Source: Alphaproteobacteria bacterium
Lineage (GTDB): Bacteria; Pseudomonadota; Alphaproteobacteria; Reyranellales; Reyranellaceae
Length of the DNA: 64,000 nucleotides
Reading direction: 5' to 3'
Assembly: GCA_016869975.1 (NCBI GenBank)
Contig: VGCZ01000008.1
Coordinates: forward strand, 50,869 to 114,868
The notes under the pieces were generated by a model. The model saw only the letters and a list, made by a program, of their open reading frames with translations, was not told where the DNA came from and did no database searches. Position numbers and translations under genes: made by a program. This document shows positions 27,773 through 39,975 of the stretch, piece by piece (the first letter of the stretch is position 1; each line of letters begins with the position of its first letter).

Positions 27773-29092
27773 ATGAGCCCCCGAACGACGCTTCGCACCC
27801 TGCTGACCGCCGTGCTGGCACTGCTGATCGCGCTGCCAGCCGCGGCCGAACTGCGCCTGCGCATCACGCCCGGCGCCAATCCACCGCCGATGCCGATCGC
27901 CATCACCGATTTCGTCGGCGATCCAGCGGGCGCGCAGATCTCGCAGGTGATCGCCGCCGACCTCGAACGCTCCGGCCTGTTCCGCATCGTCGACAAGGGC
28001 GCCTTCATCGAGAAGATCACCGATCCCAACCGCGCGCCACGTTTCGCCGACTGGCGCCAGATCGGCGCCGACGCGCTGGTCGTGGGCTCGGCCAACATGA
28101 CCGCCGACGGCCGCCTGCAGGTCGCCTTCCGGCTGTGGGACGTAGCCGCCGGCACGCAGGCCGCGGGCTTGAGCTACTTCACCCAGCCGCAGCACTGGCG
28201 CCGCGTCGCGCACATCATCGCCGACCAGATCTTCAAGACCATCACCGGCGAGGAGGGCTTCTTCGATACCCGCGTCGTCTACGTCGCCGAAAGCGGCCCG
28301 GGCAACGCCCGCGTCAAGCGGCTCGCGATCATGGACCAGGACGGCGCCAACAACCGCTTCCTCACCGACGGCCGCTCGCTGGTGCTCACGCCGCGCTTCT
28401 CGCCGACGCTGCAGGAGATCGTCTACATGTCCTATCAGGGCGGCTCGCCGCGCGTGTACATCATGAACGTCGACAGCGCGCGTCAGGAGCTGCTGGGCAA
28501 CTTCCCCGGCATGACCTTCGCGCCGCGCTTCTCACCCGACGGCAACCGCGTGGTGATGAGCCTGGAGCGCGACGGCAACTCCGACATCTATGTGATGGAC
28601 GTGCGCTCGCGCTCGATCAACCGGCTCACCAACCATCCCGCGATCGACACCTCGCCGAGCTTCTCGCCCGAAGGCGACAAGATCGTCTTCAACTCCGATC
28701 GTGGCGGCAGCCAGCAGATCTATGTCATGAGCGCCGGCGGCGGCGAGCCGACCCGTGTCAGCTTCGGCACCGGCCGCTACACGACGCCGGTATGGTCGCC
28801 GCGCGGCGACTACATCGCCTTTACCAAGCAGGATGGTGGCAGCTTCTCGATCGGCGTCATGCGGCCCGACGGCAGCGGCGAGCGCGTGCTGGCGACCAGC
28901 TATCTCGACGAGGGCCCGACCTGGGCGCCCAATGGCCGCTATCTGATGTTCTTCCGCCAGGCGCCCAACGCGCGCGGTCAGGCCGGCGCGGTGCGCCTGT
29001 TCATGGTCGATATCACGGGCCAGAACCTGCGGCCTGTCCCAACCGCCGGCGATGCCTCCGATCCCGCCTGGTCGCCGCTTATTCCACAATAG
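27773..29092 (+). CDS. tolB: Tol-Pal system beta-propeller protein TolB
   Basis: A 439-residue periplasmic protein. A signal peptide ([19 protein letters not shown]) leads to an N-terminal alpha/beta domain ([19 protein letters not shown]) and six WD40-like PD40 blades (for example [46 protein letters not shown]). TolB shuttles between TolA and Pal. The ATG at 27773 has a GAGGAG site and an intact signal; in-frame upstream ATG codons at 27737 and 27761 are alternatives. Confidence 0.96.
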   Translation: MSPRTTLRTLLTAVLALLIALPAAAELRLRITPGANPPPMPIAITDFVGDPAGAQISQVIAADLERSGLFRIVDKGAFIEKITDPNRAPRFADWRQIGADALVVGSANMTADGRLQVAFRLWDVAAGTQAAGLSYFTQPQHWRRVAHIIADQIFKTITGEEGFFDTRVVYVAESGPGNARVKRLAIMDQDGANNRFLTDGRSLVLTPRFSPTLQEIVYMSYQGGSPRVYIMNVDSARQELLGNFPGMTFAPRFSPDGNRVVMSLERDGNSDIYVMDVRSRSINRLTNHPAIDTSPSFSPEGDKIVFNSDRGGSQQIYVMSAGGGEPTRVSFGTGRYTTPVWSPRGDYIAFTKQDGGSFSIGVMRPDGSGERVLATSYLDEGPTWAPNGRYLMFFRQAPNARGQAGAVRLFMVDITGQNLRPVPTAGDASDPAWSPLIPQ

Positions 29093-29129
29093 GGCAGAAC
29101 TATGGCAATTGAGGCAAGATAGTGGCATC

Positions 29130-29158
29130 TTGAAACAGTACCCGCTCCGGACTAGATG
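29130..29158 (+). promoter_or_regulatory. candidate promoter for pal
   Basis: TTGAAA at 29130-29135 and TAGATG at 29153-29158 are 17 bases apart, in the 197-base tolB-pal gap. A start near 29165 would give a leader of about 125 bases, including the small hairpin gggtaagacggttaccc near 29203-29219. It suggests that pal can be transcribed independently of tolB. Support is by pattern only. Confidence 0.5.
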
Positions 29159-29289
29159 CTGCCCGGGGTGTGGCGCGTAGTTCGAGTCACATGAGGAAGG
29201 CGTGGGTAAGACGGTTACCCATTTTAACTGACCGTCCCAAGCGTGAAGAGACGTGGCGGCGCCCCCGCTGTCGCGCAGGAGAGAAAACA

Positions 29290-29745
29290 ATGCGATTGAA
29301 GATGCTCGGCGCCGTCGGCGTCATCCTGCTTGCAGCGGCTTGCACCAACCCAGACCGCCCCGACACCGCGGCCACTGGCCGGGCGGCGCCCGGTTCGGTC
29401 GCCGAGTTCCAGCAGGTGGTCGGCGATCGCGTGTTCTTCGACCTCGATAGCTCGCAGTTGCGCCCCGACGCGCGCGAGACGCTGACCAAGCAGGCCACCT
29501 GGCTGAAGCAGTACACCAACTACGCCGTCACCGTGGAAGGCCATGCCGACGAGCGCGGCACGCGCGAGTACAACTTGGCGCTGGGCGCCCGCCGCGCCCA
29601 GACGATCTCCAGCTACCTCGCCGCGCAGGGCCTGCCGGCCACCCGTATGAAGACCATCAGCTACGGCAAGGAGCGCCCCGAAGTGGTCGGCTCCGACGAA
29701 GGCGCCTGGTCGCGCAACCGCCGCGGCGTGACCACGCTGCAATAG
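29290..29745 (+). CDS. pal: peptidoglycan-associated lipoprotein Pal
   Basis: A 151-residue outer-membrane lipoprotein. The signal ends in the lipobox LAAAC (Cys19). The OmpA-like domain shows VFFDLDSSQLRPDARETL and EGHADERGTREYNLALGARR, which bind peptidoglycan. With TolB and TolA it ties the outer membrane to the wall during division. The start at 29290 is set by the signal peptide. A strong terminator follows. Confidence 0.97.
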   Translation: MRLKMLGAVGVILLAAACTNPDRPDTAATGRAAPGSVAEFQQVVGDRVFFDLDSSQLRPDARETLTKQATWLKQYTNYAVTVEGHADERGTREYNLALGARRAQTISSYLAAQGLPATRMKTISYGKERPEVVGSDEGAWSRNRRGVTTLQ

Positions 29746-29768
29746 TCGCTCGCGCGACTCCGGATAGC

Positions 29769-29803
29769 GCCGGCTGGCACACGCCAGCCGGCGTCTTTCG
29801 TTT
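29769..29803 (+). terminator. rho-independent terminator after pal
   Basis: Perfect 10-bp arms gccggctggc (29769-29778) and gccagccggc (29783-29792) with loop acac are followed by the T-rich gtctttcgtttc. It probably ends most of the pal transcript, leaving cpoB to a separate start or read-through. Confidence 0.85.
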
Positions 29804-29975
29804 CTTGAGGCCGCGCCGCTGACACGACGCGGCGCCAACGGCGAAAGCCACGAGGCGGGCGAGCCCGCGCCACGCTTTCGGCGCAGTTGCCTGCGAGCGT
29901 GCGGCCATGGATAGTTCGGGTATCGAATGGGCGCGCCGATCCCCCTGGCGCGGCCTCGCGCGACGGAGCGATCGG

Positions 29976-30761
29976 ATGTCGAGGTGGCTCGCGGCGGGCC
30001 TTCTGGCCCTGCCGCTGATGGTCGGCGCCGCCGGCCTCGCCGCGGCGCAAAGCGGCCGCGGCCAATACTACGACGACCGTCTCAACGAGATGGAACGGCT
30101 GCTGACCCAGCAGACCGGACAGATCGAGCGGCTGCAGCGCCAGATCCAGCAGCTCAACCAGACCATCGAGAAGATGCAGACGGATTACGACTACCGCCTG
30201 CAGCAGGTCGAAGGTGGCCGGGGCGGTGCCCGCCCCCCCGCGCCACGCCCGGTGGCCGGCCCGCCGCCGGGCGGTGAGCCGGGCGGCCCGCGCAACCTCG
30301 CCCCGCCCGGTCCGCAGACCGCCGCCGCGCCGCCACAGCCGGGCGGCGGGGTACCGTTGAACCCGCCGGCGATGGGCGGGCCGGAGAGCGCCTACAACGA
30401 GGCGCTCGATCTGATGGGGCGCAACGACTACGCCGGCGCCGAACGCGCGCTGCGCGGCTTCATCCAGCGCTATCCGCAGCACGCCCTGACCGGCAACGCG
30501 CAATACTGGCTGGGCGAGACCCATTACGCTCGCAAGGACTACAATGGCGCCGCCTCGGCCTTCGCCGTGGCCTACAAGACCTATCCGCGCAGCCCCAAGG
30601 CGCCCGACAGCCTGCTCAAGCTCGGCATGTCGCTGCAGGCCCAGGGCAAGACGGAGCAGGCATGCACGGTCTATGGCCAGCTCAACCAGCTCTTCCCCAA
30701 CTCGGCCGATATCATCAAACGCCGCGTCGCCGCCGAGCGCCAGCGCAGCAATTGCGGTTGA
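29976..30761 (+). CDS. cpoB: cell division coordinator CpoB (YbgF)
   Basis: A 261-residue periplasmic protein: signal peptide (SRWLAAGLLALPLMVGAAGLAAAQ), an N-terminal coiled coil (RLNEMERLLTQQTGQIERLQ and onward), a Gly/Pro linker, and TPR repeats (ESAYNEALDLMGRNDYAGAE, GNAQYWLGETHYARKDYNG, DSLLKLGMSLQAQGKTEQAC). CpoB coordinates Tol-Pal with peptidoglycan synthesis. The ATG at 29976 (GGAG upstream) fits the signal; an upstream ATG at 29907 would add 23 basic residues. A family B-like palindrome follows. Confidence 0.9.
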   Translation: MSRWLAAGLLALPLMVGAAGLAAAQSGRGQYYDDRLNEMERLLTQQTGQIERLQRQIQQLNQTIEKMQTDYDYRLQQVEGGRGGARPPAPRPVAGPPPGGEPGGPRNLAPPGPQTAAAPPQPGGGVPLNPPAMGGPESAYNEALDLMGRNDYAGAERALRGFIQRYPQHALTGNAQYWLGETHYARKDYNGAASAFAVAYKTYPRSPKAPDSLLKLGMSLQAQGKTEQACTVYGQLNQLFPNSADIIKRRVAAERQRSNCG

Positions 30762-30764
30762 GTT

Positions 30765-30790
30765 TCCCTTCCCTCGGGGAAAGGTAACGC
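30765..30790. repeat. short palindrome between cpoB and tilS
   Basis: gtttcccttccctcggggaa followed by aggtaac can pair imperfectly with itself. It resembles the ruvA-ruvB palindrome at 23507 and sits in the short cpoB-tilS gap. Confidence 0.5.
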
Positions 30791-30826
30791 CTTGGCGGCG
30801 GGCCGGCCGTCCCGCATGATGCGGCG

Positions 30827-32419
30827 ATGGCCGGGGCAAAGACGAGAATCGAGGACGACGAGCCGCCTGTCGGCGCGGTGGAATTCGCCGCGCTGATGCG
30901 GCCGTTCGAGCCGTTCGAAGGGCGCCCGCGCTTGGCCGTGGCGGTGTCCGGCGGGCGCGACTCGCTGGCGTTGGCGCTCTTGGCGCGCGAATGGGTGCGT
31001 CAGCGCGGCGGCGAGCTGGTGGCGCTGGTGGTCGACCATGCGCTGCGTCCCGAGAGCGCGGCCGAAGCCGAGCAGGTGCGCCTGAGCCTGGCGTCGATCG
31101 GCATCGAGGCCCATGTCTTCCGCCTGCGCTGGCAGCGCCGACCGAGTTCGGGCCTGCAGGAGGCGGCGCGGGCGCGGCGCTATCGCATCCTGCGTGACTG
31201 GTGCGGCGAGCAGGGCGTGCTGCATCTGCTGTTGGCGCATCAGGCCGACGACCAGGCGGAGACTTATGTGCTGCGTAAGGAACGCGACAGCGGTCCCGAC
31301 GGGCTGGCCGGCATGTCGGCCTGCGTCGAGTTCCCCGAGGTGCGCGTGCTGCGGCCTTTGCTGCCGGTGCCGCGCGCGCGGCTGTCGGCGACGCTGAAGG
31401 CGCGGCGCCAGCCCTGGATCGACGATCCGAGCAACCAGGATCCGGCCTATCGCCGCGCCCGGCTGCGCATCGAGGGCCTGCCGTCGCCGCGCGACTCGCT
31501 GTTGCGACGCGTCGACCAGGCGGCCGCCAAGCGGGTGATCAACGAACGCGCCGTCGCTGAGGCCCTGATCGATCTGGCCCAGCCGCATCCCCTGGGCGCG
31601 GTGTTCGTCGATCCCCAGGCGCTGCGCGCTTTGCCCAAGGCGGTGGCGGCGAACGCCCTGTCGCGCATTGTCGCCATGGTGTCGGGGGGCGAACACGAGC
31701 CGCGCGGCGAGCGGCTGGTGGCCGCGCTCGAGCATCTGCGTGCCAACGCCCCCAAGGCCGGCAGGGCGTCGGCTGAGCCGCCCCCGGGCACGACGGTCGG
31801 CGGCTGTCGTATCGTCTGGCGCGGCAACCAGTGGCTGGTGGCGCGCGAGGCCGCCTCGATCCACGATCGCGCCGAGTGGCGCGGCGATTCGTCGATGGAG
31901 TGGGATGGGCGCTTCCTGGTCGGCGAGCGCATCCCGGCCGGCGGCGGGCTGTCGCTGACCGATGAATGGACCGGCCGGCACGGCGTGCCCGGCAGGGGCT
32001 GGCAGACCGAGGCCATCCTCAGGCTCTATCCGCTGTCGGTGAGCCAGAACCTCAAGCGGGCGCGGCTGCCGTCGGTGATCGCCAATGCCTATCCCCTGGC
32101 GCCGCTGGCCGAGCCCGATGTGGCGCGCTGGCGGCCGGCCGCCGAGGCCGCGTGGCCGGCGACCACAGGCCTGTCGGTGATCCTCGCGGGCTCGCCCGCG
32201 GTGCGCTGGGACGAGCGGGTGGTGCCCCTGGTGCTGCGCGGGGCGGCCGCCGCCCTGGTCCAGCCGGTACTGCCCGGGGCCGGTCAGGGCGCCGCGGCAC
32301 CCCCGATTGCGCTCTCTAAATTCCTGCCCGTCGCGGTGTTTCGCCCGCGCCGGCCGCTGCTGGGCGCATTGTTTTTTCCTTGTTTTGCCGCCGACGAAGC
32401 CCAATTAGTGAAGCGATAG
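30827..32419 (+). CDS. tilS: tRNA(Ile)-lysidine synthetase TilS
   Basis: A 530-residue protein that converts C34 of the minor tRNA(Ile) CAU anticodon to lysidine, making it read AUA. The PP-loop SGGRDSLAL near residue 44 is the ATP site. The N-terminal ATPase domain continues with [28 protein letters not shown] and the arginine-rich stretch [14 protein letters not shown]. Length is at the upper end for alphaproteobacteria. It precedes ftsH, the conserved arrangement. Confidence 0.92.
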   Translation: MAGAKTRIEDDEPPVGAVEFAALMRPFEPFEGRPRLAVAVSGGRDSLALALLAREWVRQRGGELVALVVDHALRPESAAEAEQVRLSLASIGIEAHVFRLRWQRRPSSGLQEAARARRYRILRDWCGEQGVLHLLLAHQADDQAETYVLRKERDSGPDGLAGMSACVEFPEVRVLRPLLPVPRARLSATLKARRQPWIDDPSNQDPAYRRARLRIEGLPSPRDSLLRRVDQAAAKRVINERAVAEALIDLAQPHPLGAVFVDPQALRALPKAVAANALSRIVAMVSGGEHEPRGERLVAALEHLRANAPKAGRASAEPPPGTTVGGCRIVWRGNQWLVAREAASIHDRAEWRGDSSMEWDGRFLVGERIPAGGGLSLTDEWTGRHGVPGRGWQTEAILRLYPLSVSQNLKRARLPSVIANAYPLAPLAEPDVARWRPAAEAAWPATTGLSVILAGSPAVRWDERVVPLVLRGAAAALVQPVLPGAGQGAAAPPIALSKFLPVAVFRPRRPLLGALFFPCFAADEAQLVKR

Positions 32420-32453
32420 CGGAACTTCCCGAGCAACGGACGAACGTCACCCC

Positions 32454-34406
<1,953 letters not shown>

Positions 34407-34411
34407 CTCGC

Positions 34412-34544
34412 CCCGTCGTCCTGAGCGCGGCGAAGGACTGGGCGATCGAAGAAACAGGGAATGGCGGCGCCGGATGATCTCCGGCGCCGCTTGCGCTTGA
34501 CCCCATCGCCGCGAGGTCCTTCGCCGCGCTCAGGACGACAAGAC
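34412..34544. repeat. family A-like inverted repeats flanking a GC hairpin
   Basis: Outer arms cgtcgtcctgagcgcggcga (left, about 34412-34431) and its inverse tcgccgcgctcaggacgaca (right, about 34522-34541) enclose an inner hairpin ggcggcgccgga - tgat - ctccggcgccgc (about 34462-34490). It lies between convergent ftsH and thiD and may terminate both, though no T tract follows. Confidence 0.7.
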
Positions 34545-34548
34545 GGCT

Positions 34549-35361
34549 TCAGCGTCGCCAGTCGGCATCGAGCGTCACGGCGTGGTTGAGCGGGCCGTGG
34601 CCGGCGCCGAAGCCGGGCGCGGTCTCGATGGCGCGGCGCACGTAGTCGCGGGCGCGGGCGACGGCATCGGCGAGCGCCATGCCCTGCGCCAGGCCGCAGG
34701 CGATCGCCGAGGCGAGGGTGCAGCCGGTGCCGTGTGTGTGCTTGGTCGGCACGCGGCGATGGGTGAAGCGTTGCACGCCCGTCGACGTAACGAGCAGGTC
34801 GACGACCTCGCTGGCGTCCTCGTTGAGATGGCCGCCCTTCATCAGCGCCGCGCGCGGGCCCATGGCGATCAGCGCCGCGCCGGCGGCGCGCATGTCGTCC
34901 TCGTCCTTGATCGGGAAGCCGACCAGCACCTCGGCCTCCGGCGCGTTGGGCGTCACGATGGTGGCCAGAGGCAGCAGCTGGGCGATCAATGTGCGTTCGG
35001 CCGCTTCCTGCAGCAGGCGATGGCCGCCCTTGGCGACCATGACCGGGTCGACCACCAGCGGCTTCTCGGCGGCGTGGCGCGCGATCGACTCGGCCACCGT
35101 CACGATGACGTCGGGCGAGGCCAGCATGCCGGTCTTCAGCGCGTCGGCACCGAGGTCCGTCAGCACGACCTCCATCTGCTGCGCGACGAAGGCCGGCTCG
35201 ACTCCGACCACGCCATGGACGCCCAACGTGTTCTGCGCCGTTAGCGCGGTGATCGCGGTCATGGCGAAGCCGTCCAGCGCCGTCACCGCCTTGATGTCGG
35301 CCTGGATGCCGGCGCCGCCGCCTGAATCCGAGCCGGCGACGATCAGCACGCGTCCCTTCAT
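34549..35361 (-). CDS. thiD: hydroxymethylpyrimidine/phosphomethylpyrimidine kinase
   Basis: A 270-residue ribokinase-fold enzyme that phosphorylates HMP and HMP-phosphate for thiamine synthesis. It starts VLIVAGSDSGGGAGIQADIK, has AQNTLGVHGV, VVDPVMVAKGGHRLL and the anion-hole/catalytic segment HGTGCTLASAIACGLA. AGGAG precedes the ATG at 35361. With thiE at the left end, the window holds two thiamine genes, but no thiC, thiG or TPP riboswitch is seen beside it. Confidence 0.95.
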   Translation of the reverse strand: MKGRVLIVAGSDSGGGAGIQADIKAVTALDGFAMTAITALTAQNTLGVHGVVGVEPAFVAQQMEVVLTDLGADALKTGMLASPDVIVTVAESIARHAAEKPLVVDPVMVAKGGHRLLQEAAERTLIAQLLPLATIVTPNAPEAEVLVGFPIKDEDDMRAAGAALIAMGPRAALMKGGHLNEDASEVVDLLVTSTGVQRFTHRRVPTKHTHGTGCTLASAIACGLAQGMALADAVARARDYVRRAIETAPGFGAGHGPLNHAVTLDADWRR

Positions 35362-35417
35362 GAGCGTTCTCCTTGGCGGCTGTCATGGGCCATCGCCCGG
35401 CCGAAATCCAGCCCCCG

Positions 35418-36443
35418 CTATCGGCCCCAGTCGAAGCCGCTCACATACGTGTCGAGCCTGGCCAACGCCGCCCTACGCTCGGCCGGCGCGATGAAGGCGG
35501 CGATGAAGCCGTTGCGCACGAGGGAAACGATCTCCTCGGCCGTAAGGCCGAGCGCGCGCTGGCATTCGACGAGGTTGTCGCTGACATAGCCGCGAAAGTA
35601 GGAGGGGTCGTCGGAATTGACCGTTACGTGCAGGCCGGCGTCCATCAGCTTCTTGAGCGGGTGGGCCGAGAGCGACGGCACGCCCTTGAGGCGCAGGTTG
35701 GAGATCGGGCACACGGTGAGCGGGATATCGAGCTCGGCCATCTCGCGCATGAGCTCGGGGTCATCGACGCAGGCCACGCCGTGATCGACGCGATCGACGC
35801 CCAGCAATTCGACGGCCTCGCGCACGTAGGACGCCGGGCCCTCCTCGCCGGCATGGATCGTGATCCGCAGTCCCTCGCGCCGGCACGCCCGGAAGAAGCG
35901 GCGGAACTTGGACGGCGGATTACCTTTCTCGGCGCCGCCCATGCCGATACCGAGGATGCGTCCAAACCAGGGGCGCACCTGCTCGAGAAGATCGAGCGCA
36001 TCCTGTTCCGTTCGGTGACGCTGGGCGCTGACGATCAACCCGCAGCTGATGCCGTCTTCCGCCCGGGCGTCGTCCATCGCCTCGAGCGTGCTGTCGAGCA
36101 CCGCCGCGATGGCGACGCCCTTGTCCGTGAAGCTCTGCGGCCCGAGAAAGACCTCGGCGCGAATCACGTTCTCGGCGTGCGCCGCGCGCAGATAGGCGCG
36201 CGTCATCTCGTAGAAGTCCGCTTCCTCGACGAGGACCTGGCAGCCTTCGTAATAGAGGTCGAGAAATGACTGGAGATCCTGGAACTCGTAGGCGGCGCGC
36301 AGCTCCTGCGCGGTCTTCCAGCGCAGCCGCCGCTTGTTGCGCTCGCCCAGGCGGATCAGCACCTCCGGCTCGAGGCTGCCCTCGAGATGCATGTGCAGGT
36401 CGGTCTTGGGCATGCCGCGAATGAACGCTTCCATGCGATCCAT
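35418..36443 (-). CDS. add: adenosine deaminase (or adenine/aminofutalosine deaminase)
   Basis: A 341-residue metal-dependent deaminase. TDLHMHLEGS supplies two zinc histidines, TIHAGEEG a third and the catalytic Glu, VDHGVAC another His, and VNSDDPSYF the aspartate pair. Adenosine deaminase converts adenosine to inosine. Close relatives deaminate adenine or aminofutalosine, which motifs alone cannot exclude. The ATG at 36443 has AAGGA upstream and is divergent from glmM. Confidence 0.88.
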   Translation of the reverse strand: MDRMEAFIRGMPKTDLHMHLEGSLEPEVLIRLGERNKRRLRWKTAQELRAAYEFQDLQSFLDLYYEGCQVLVEEADFYEMTRAYLRAAHAENVIRAEVFLGPQSFTDKGVAIAAVLDSTLEAMDDARAEDGISCGLIVSAQRHRTEQDALDLLEQVRPWFGRILGIGMGGAEKGNPPSKFRRFFRACRREGLRITIHAGEEGPASYVREAVELLGVDRVDHGVACVDDPELMREMAELDIPLTVCPISNLRLKGVPSLSAHPLKKLMDAGLHVTVNSDDPSYFRGYVSDNLVECQRALGLTAEEIVSLVRNGFIAAFIAPAERRAALARLDTYVSGFDWGR

Positions 36444-36570
36444 ATCGTTGTCCTTTCGACGCGCCGGCTAGAGTGTCCGCACGCGGTCGTGCGCGACAAG
36501 GTCAAAGTCCATGGGCTCGCGTCCGCGATGCCGCATTGGCTTGGCCCGCGCGCGGGCGTACCTTGCGCCG

Positions 36571-37941
36571 ATGGCACGGAAGCTTTTCGGAACCGACGGC
36601 GTGCGCGGGCGCGCCAATTTCGAGCCGATGACGGCGGAGACGGCGCTGCGTCTGGGCATGGCGGCGGGCGCGCGCTTTGTGCGCGGCGAGCATCGCCATC
36701 TCGTGCTGATCGGTAAGGACACGCGGCTCAGCGGCTACATGATCGAGCAGGCGCTGACCGCCGGCTTCCTGTCGATCGGCATGGACGTGCTGCTGGTCGG
36801 CCCGCTGCCGACGCCGGCCGTCGGCCATCTGACGCGCTCGATGCGCGCCGATCTCGGCGTGGTGATCTCCGCTTCACACAACCCGTTCCACGACAACGGC
36901 GTGAAGTTCTTCGGCCCCGACGGCTTCAAGCTCAGCGACGAGATCGAGAGCGAGATCGAGGCCATCATGGAGTCCGATCCCGCGACCCGTCGCGCGCCGT
37001 CCGAGCGCATCGGCCGCGCGCGGCGCATCGAGGACGCCGGCGGCCGCTATATCGAGGCGGTGAAGTCGACCGTGCCGCGCGGCATGGAGCTCGACGGGCT
37101 GAAGATCGTCGTCGATTGCGCCCACGGCGCGGCCTATCGCGTGGCGCCGCGCGTGCTGATGGAGCTGGGCGCCACGGTGATTCCGCTGGGCGTCGCGCCC
37201 AATGGCGTGAACATCAACGACGGCTGCGGCTCGACCCATCCGCAAGCCGTGATCGACGCGGTGGTCAGGGAAGGCGCCCATCTCGGCGTCGCGCTCGACG
37301 GCGACGCCGATCGCCTGGTGCTGGTCGACGAGCGCGGCGCGCTGGTCGACGGCGACCAGATCATGGCGACCATCGCGGCGACCTGGCACGAGGAGGGCCG
37401 GCTGACCGGCGGCGGCATCGTCGGCACGGTGATGTCCAATCTCGGTCTCGAGCGCTTCCTCGCCGGCCGCGGATTGAAGCTTGAGCGCACGGCGGTAGGC
37501 GACCGCTACGTGCTCGAGCGCATGCGGGTGGCCGGCTACAATTTCGGCGGCGAGCAGTCCGGTCATCTGATCATGACCGACATCATGACCACCGGCGACG
37601 GGCTGGTCGCGGCGCTGCAGGTGCTGGCCGCCGTGATGCGCGCGGGCAAGCCGGTGTCGGAGGTCTGCCGTCGATTCGATCCGGTGCCGCAACTGCTGCG
37701 CAACGTGCGCCTGCCGCCCGATGTCAGCGCGCGGCGCGTGCTCGACCTCTCGCATGTGGTACGCGCCATCCTCGAGGCCGACGCCGCGCTGGGCGAAGGC
37801 GGCCGCGTGCTGGTGCGTCCGTCCGGCACCGAGCCGCTGATCCGCGTCATGGCCGAGGGCGACGACGCGGCGCGGGTCGAGCGCACTGTCGCCGGCCTGT
37901 GCGACACCATCGCCGCTGCCGCGCCGGTCGCCGCTGAGTAG
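36571..37941 (+). CDS. glmM: phosphoglucosamine mutase
   Basis: A 456-residue enzyme converting glucosamine-6-phosphate to glucosamine-1-phosphate for peptidoglycan and lipopolysaccharide. The phosphoserine is Ser102 in SASHNP, the position found in E. coli. The magnesium loop is DGDADR, the sugar loop EQSGH, and the phosphate site [20 protein letters not shown] at residues 6-13 is diagnostic. Confidence 0.98.
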   Translation: MARKLFGTDGVRGRANFEPMTAETALRLGMAAGARFVRGEHRHLVLIGKDTRLSGYMIEQALTAGFLSIGMDVLLVGPLPTPAVGHLTRSMRADLGVVISASHNPFHDNGVKFFGPDGFKLSDEIESEIEAIMESDPATRRAPSERIGRARRIEDAGGRYIEAVKSTVPRGMELDGLKIVVDCAHGAAYRVAPRVLMELGATVIPLGVAPNGVNINDGCGSTHPQAVIDAVVREGAHLGVALDGDADRLVLVDERGALVDGDQIMATIAATWHEEGRLTGGGIVGTVMSNLGLERFLAGRGLKLERTAVGDRYVLERMRVAGYNFGGEQSGHLIMTDIMTTGDGLVAALQVLAAVMRAGKPVSEVCRRFDPVPQLLRNVRLPPDVSARRVLDLSHVVRAILEADAALGEGGRVLVRPSGTEPLIRVMAEGDDAARVERTVAGLCDTIAAAAPVAAE

Positions 37942-37950
37942 GAGATCGTG

Positions 37951-39078
37951 ATGATCCGCCGCTGCGCCGCGCTCGCTCTTCTGTTCAGCATCGCGCTGGC
38001 CGGCGGCGTGCGTGCCGCCGATTGCCCGACACCGATCGCGCGCGACGATGGCTGGGCGGTGGCGGTGCCGCAATCCATGGGCCTCGACGGCGACGTGCTC
38101 TGCGCGATGGTCGACCGTCTGCGTAACTGGCCCGACGCCAACGTGCACGGCGTCGTTGTGGCGCGATCGGGCAAGCTCGTCTTCGAGCGATACTTCACCG
38201 GCGCCGACGAAATCTGGGGCCGCTCTCAGGGCGAGGTGAAGTTCGACGCCGAGACACGCCACGATCTGCGCTCGGTCAGCAAGAGCCTGACCTCGCTGCT
38301 CGTCGGCCTGGCGATCCAGCGTGGCAAGATCGCCGGCGTCGACGAGTCGGTGATGAAGTTCTTCCCCGAGCATGCCGATCTCGATACGCCCGAGCGTCGG
38401 CGCATCACCCTGCGTCACCTGCTGACCATGTCGATGGGCGTGGCGTGGGACGAGACCGTCCCCTACAGTAATCCGGCCAACAGCGAGATCCGCATGATCA
38501 CGGCCGCCGATGGCGAGCGCTTTGCGCTGGAGCAGCCGATCGTCGCGCCGCCGGGACGCGTCTACAACTACAGCGGCGGCGCGACCGCGCTGCTCGGCGC
38601 CGTCATCCGCAAGACCACCGGCCAGCCGCTCGACCGATTCGCGCGCGAGGCGCTGCTGGCGCCGCTGGGCATCACCGACTTCGAATGGCTCGGTGTTCCG
38701 GGCAAGCCGCCGGCCGCTGCCTCGGGCGCGCGCATGCGGCCGCGCGACATGCTGAAGCTCGGCCAGGTCGTGCTGGCGAAGGGCCAGTGGAACGGCCGCG
38801 AGGTCGTGCCCGCGGCATGGATCGCGGAGTCGACCAGCGGGCACATCACTGGCGCTGGAATCTACTTCTATGGGTACCAGTGGTGGCTCGGACGTAGCCT
38901 TGTCGATCGCCGCGAGGTCAAGTGGGTCGCGGGCTTCGGCTGGGGCGGCCAGCGCCTCTTCATCGTTCCTGAATTCGACTTGGTCGTGGCGACGACGGCC
39001 GGTATGTACCGCAATCCGCAGCAGGGCGCCGTGATCGGCGAGATCCTGAACCAGTACGTGCTGCGCGCGGTGAAGTAG
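37951..39078 (+). CDS. secreted serine hydrolase, beta-lactamase/penicillin-binding fold
   Basis: A 375-residue protein with a signal peptide (RRCAALALLFSIALAGGVRA) and a class C beta-lactamase-like domain. The nucleophile motif is SVSKS near residue 112, the tyrosine motif is YNYS in GRVYNYSGGAT, and a late GWGGQRL takes the third-box position. Members include esterases, D-aminopeptidases and peptidases. GGAG lies before the ATG at 37951; GTG 37948 is an alternative. It is 9 bases after glmM, so envelope-related function is plausible but unproven. Confidence 0.87.
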   Translation: MIRRCAALALLFSIALAGGVRAADCPTPIARDDGWAVAVPQSMGLDGDVLCAMVDRLRNWPDANVHGVVVARSGKLVFERYFTGADEIWGRSQGEVKFDAETRHDLRSVSKSLTSLLVGLAIQRGKIAGVDESVMKFFPEHADLDTPERRRITLRHLLTMSMGVAWDETVPYSNPANSEIRMITAADGERFALEQPIVAPPGRVYNYSGGATALLGAVIRKTTGQPLDRFAREALLAPLGITDFEWLGVPGKPPAAASGARMRPRDMLKLGQVVLAKGQWNGREVVPAAWIAESTSGHITGAGIYFYGYQWWLGRSLVDRREVKWVAGFGWGGQRLFIVPEFDLVVATTAGMYRNPQQGAVIGEILNQYVLRAVK

Positions 39079-39083
39079 GTCAC

Positions 39084-39962
39084 CTACGCATCGTCGATCG
39101 CGCTCAGTGCGGCGACTGTCTTCAGCGCCTGCACCGTCTCGCGCACGTCGTGCACGCGCAGGATCGCCGCACCACGCCGCGCGGCCTCGAGTGCCAGCGC
39201 CAGCGAGCCGCCCAAGCGCTTCGCCGGGTCGGGCTCGCCGCTGACATGGCCGACGAAATTCTTGCGCGAGGCGCCGATCATCACGGGATGGCCGAGCGCC
39301 GCCAGCTCGGGGATGCCGGCGATCAGCCGCAGATTCTGGTCGGGATCGTAGCCCTCGGTCGGCAGCTTGCCGAAGCCTACTCCAGGGTCGACGGCGATAT
39401 TCTTGGTCGCGATGCCTGAGGCGAGGCATTCGGCGACGCGACGCGCGAGGAAGTCGCGCACGTCGGCGACCACATCGGTGTAGGCCTCGCCGCGGTAGCG
39501 GTCGGCCGCCGTGCCGCGGCGATGCATCAGGATCACGCCGCAACCGCGACTGGCGACCAGCCGCAGTGAGGCGCGATCGTCGCGCAGCGCCGAGGTGTCA
39601 TTGACGATGCGCGCGCCGGCGTCGAGCGCGGCGGCCATCACTTCGGCACGGCGCGAGTCGATCGAGACCGGCACCGCTTGGCGCGTGAGCCCCGTGACGA
39701 TCGGCAGGATGCGGCGAATTTCCTCGCGGACCGAGACCTCGCTGGCGCCCGGCCGCGTCGACTCGCCGCCGACGTCGATGAAGTCGGCACCGTCCTCGAT
39801 CATCTGCAGCGCGTCGGCGATGGCGCGACCCGGATCGAGCCGCAGGCCGCCATCTGAAAAGGAATCCGGCGTGGCATTGATCACGCCCATCACCCACGGC
39901 CGGTCCGCGTGCGCCGAGACACCGGCGAAGGGCGGATAGGCGGGGCGACGCGGCGCGGTCAT
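39084..39962 (-). CDS. folP: dihydropteroate synthase
   Basis: A 292-residue TIM-barrel enzyme that joins p-aminobenzoate to the pterin in folate synthesis, the target of sulfonamides. Signatures are VMGVINATPDSFSDGG, DVGGESTRPGA and IGASRKNFVG. The C-terminal LRVHDVRETVQALK supplies the conserved phosphate-binding arginine and histidine. It starts with ATG at 39962 and follows an OsmC-family gene by 13 bases on the same strand. Confidence 0.97.
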   Translation of the reverse strand: MTAPRRPAYPPFAGVSAHADRPWVMGVINATPDSFSDGGLRLDPGRAIADALQMIEDGADFIDVGGESTRPGASEVSVREEIRRILPIVTGLTRQAVPVSIDSRRAEVMAAALDAGARIVNDTSALRDDRASLRLVASRGCGVILMHRRGTAADRYRGEAYTDVVADVRDFLARRVAECLASGIATKNIAVDPGVGFGKLPTEGYDPDQNLRLIAGIPELAALGHPVMIGASRKNFVGHVSGEPDPAKRLGGSLALALEAARRGAAILRVHDVRETVQALKTVAALSAIDDA

Positions 39963-39975
39963 CGGCGGGGCGCCA

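Noticed and set aside
34549-35400. TPP riboswitch upstream of thiD
   Set aside because: The short gap between thiD and add holds no ctgaga-like TPP core.
36874-39543. 889-codon open frame on the minus strand across glmM and the serine hydrolase
   Set aside because: It lies opposite two genes with clear motifs. Its composition is typical of antisense shadow frames in high-GC DNA and it has no recognisable domain.
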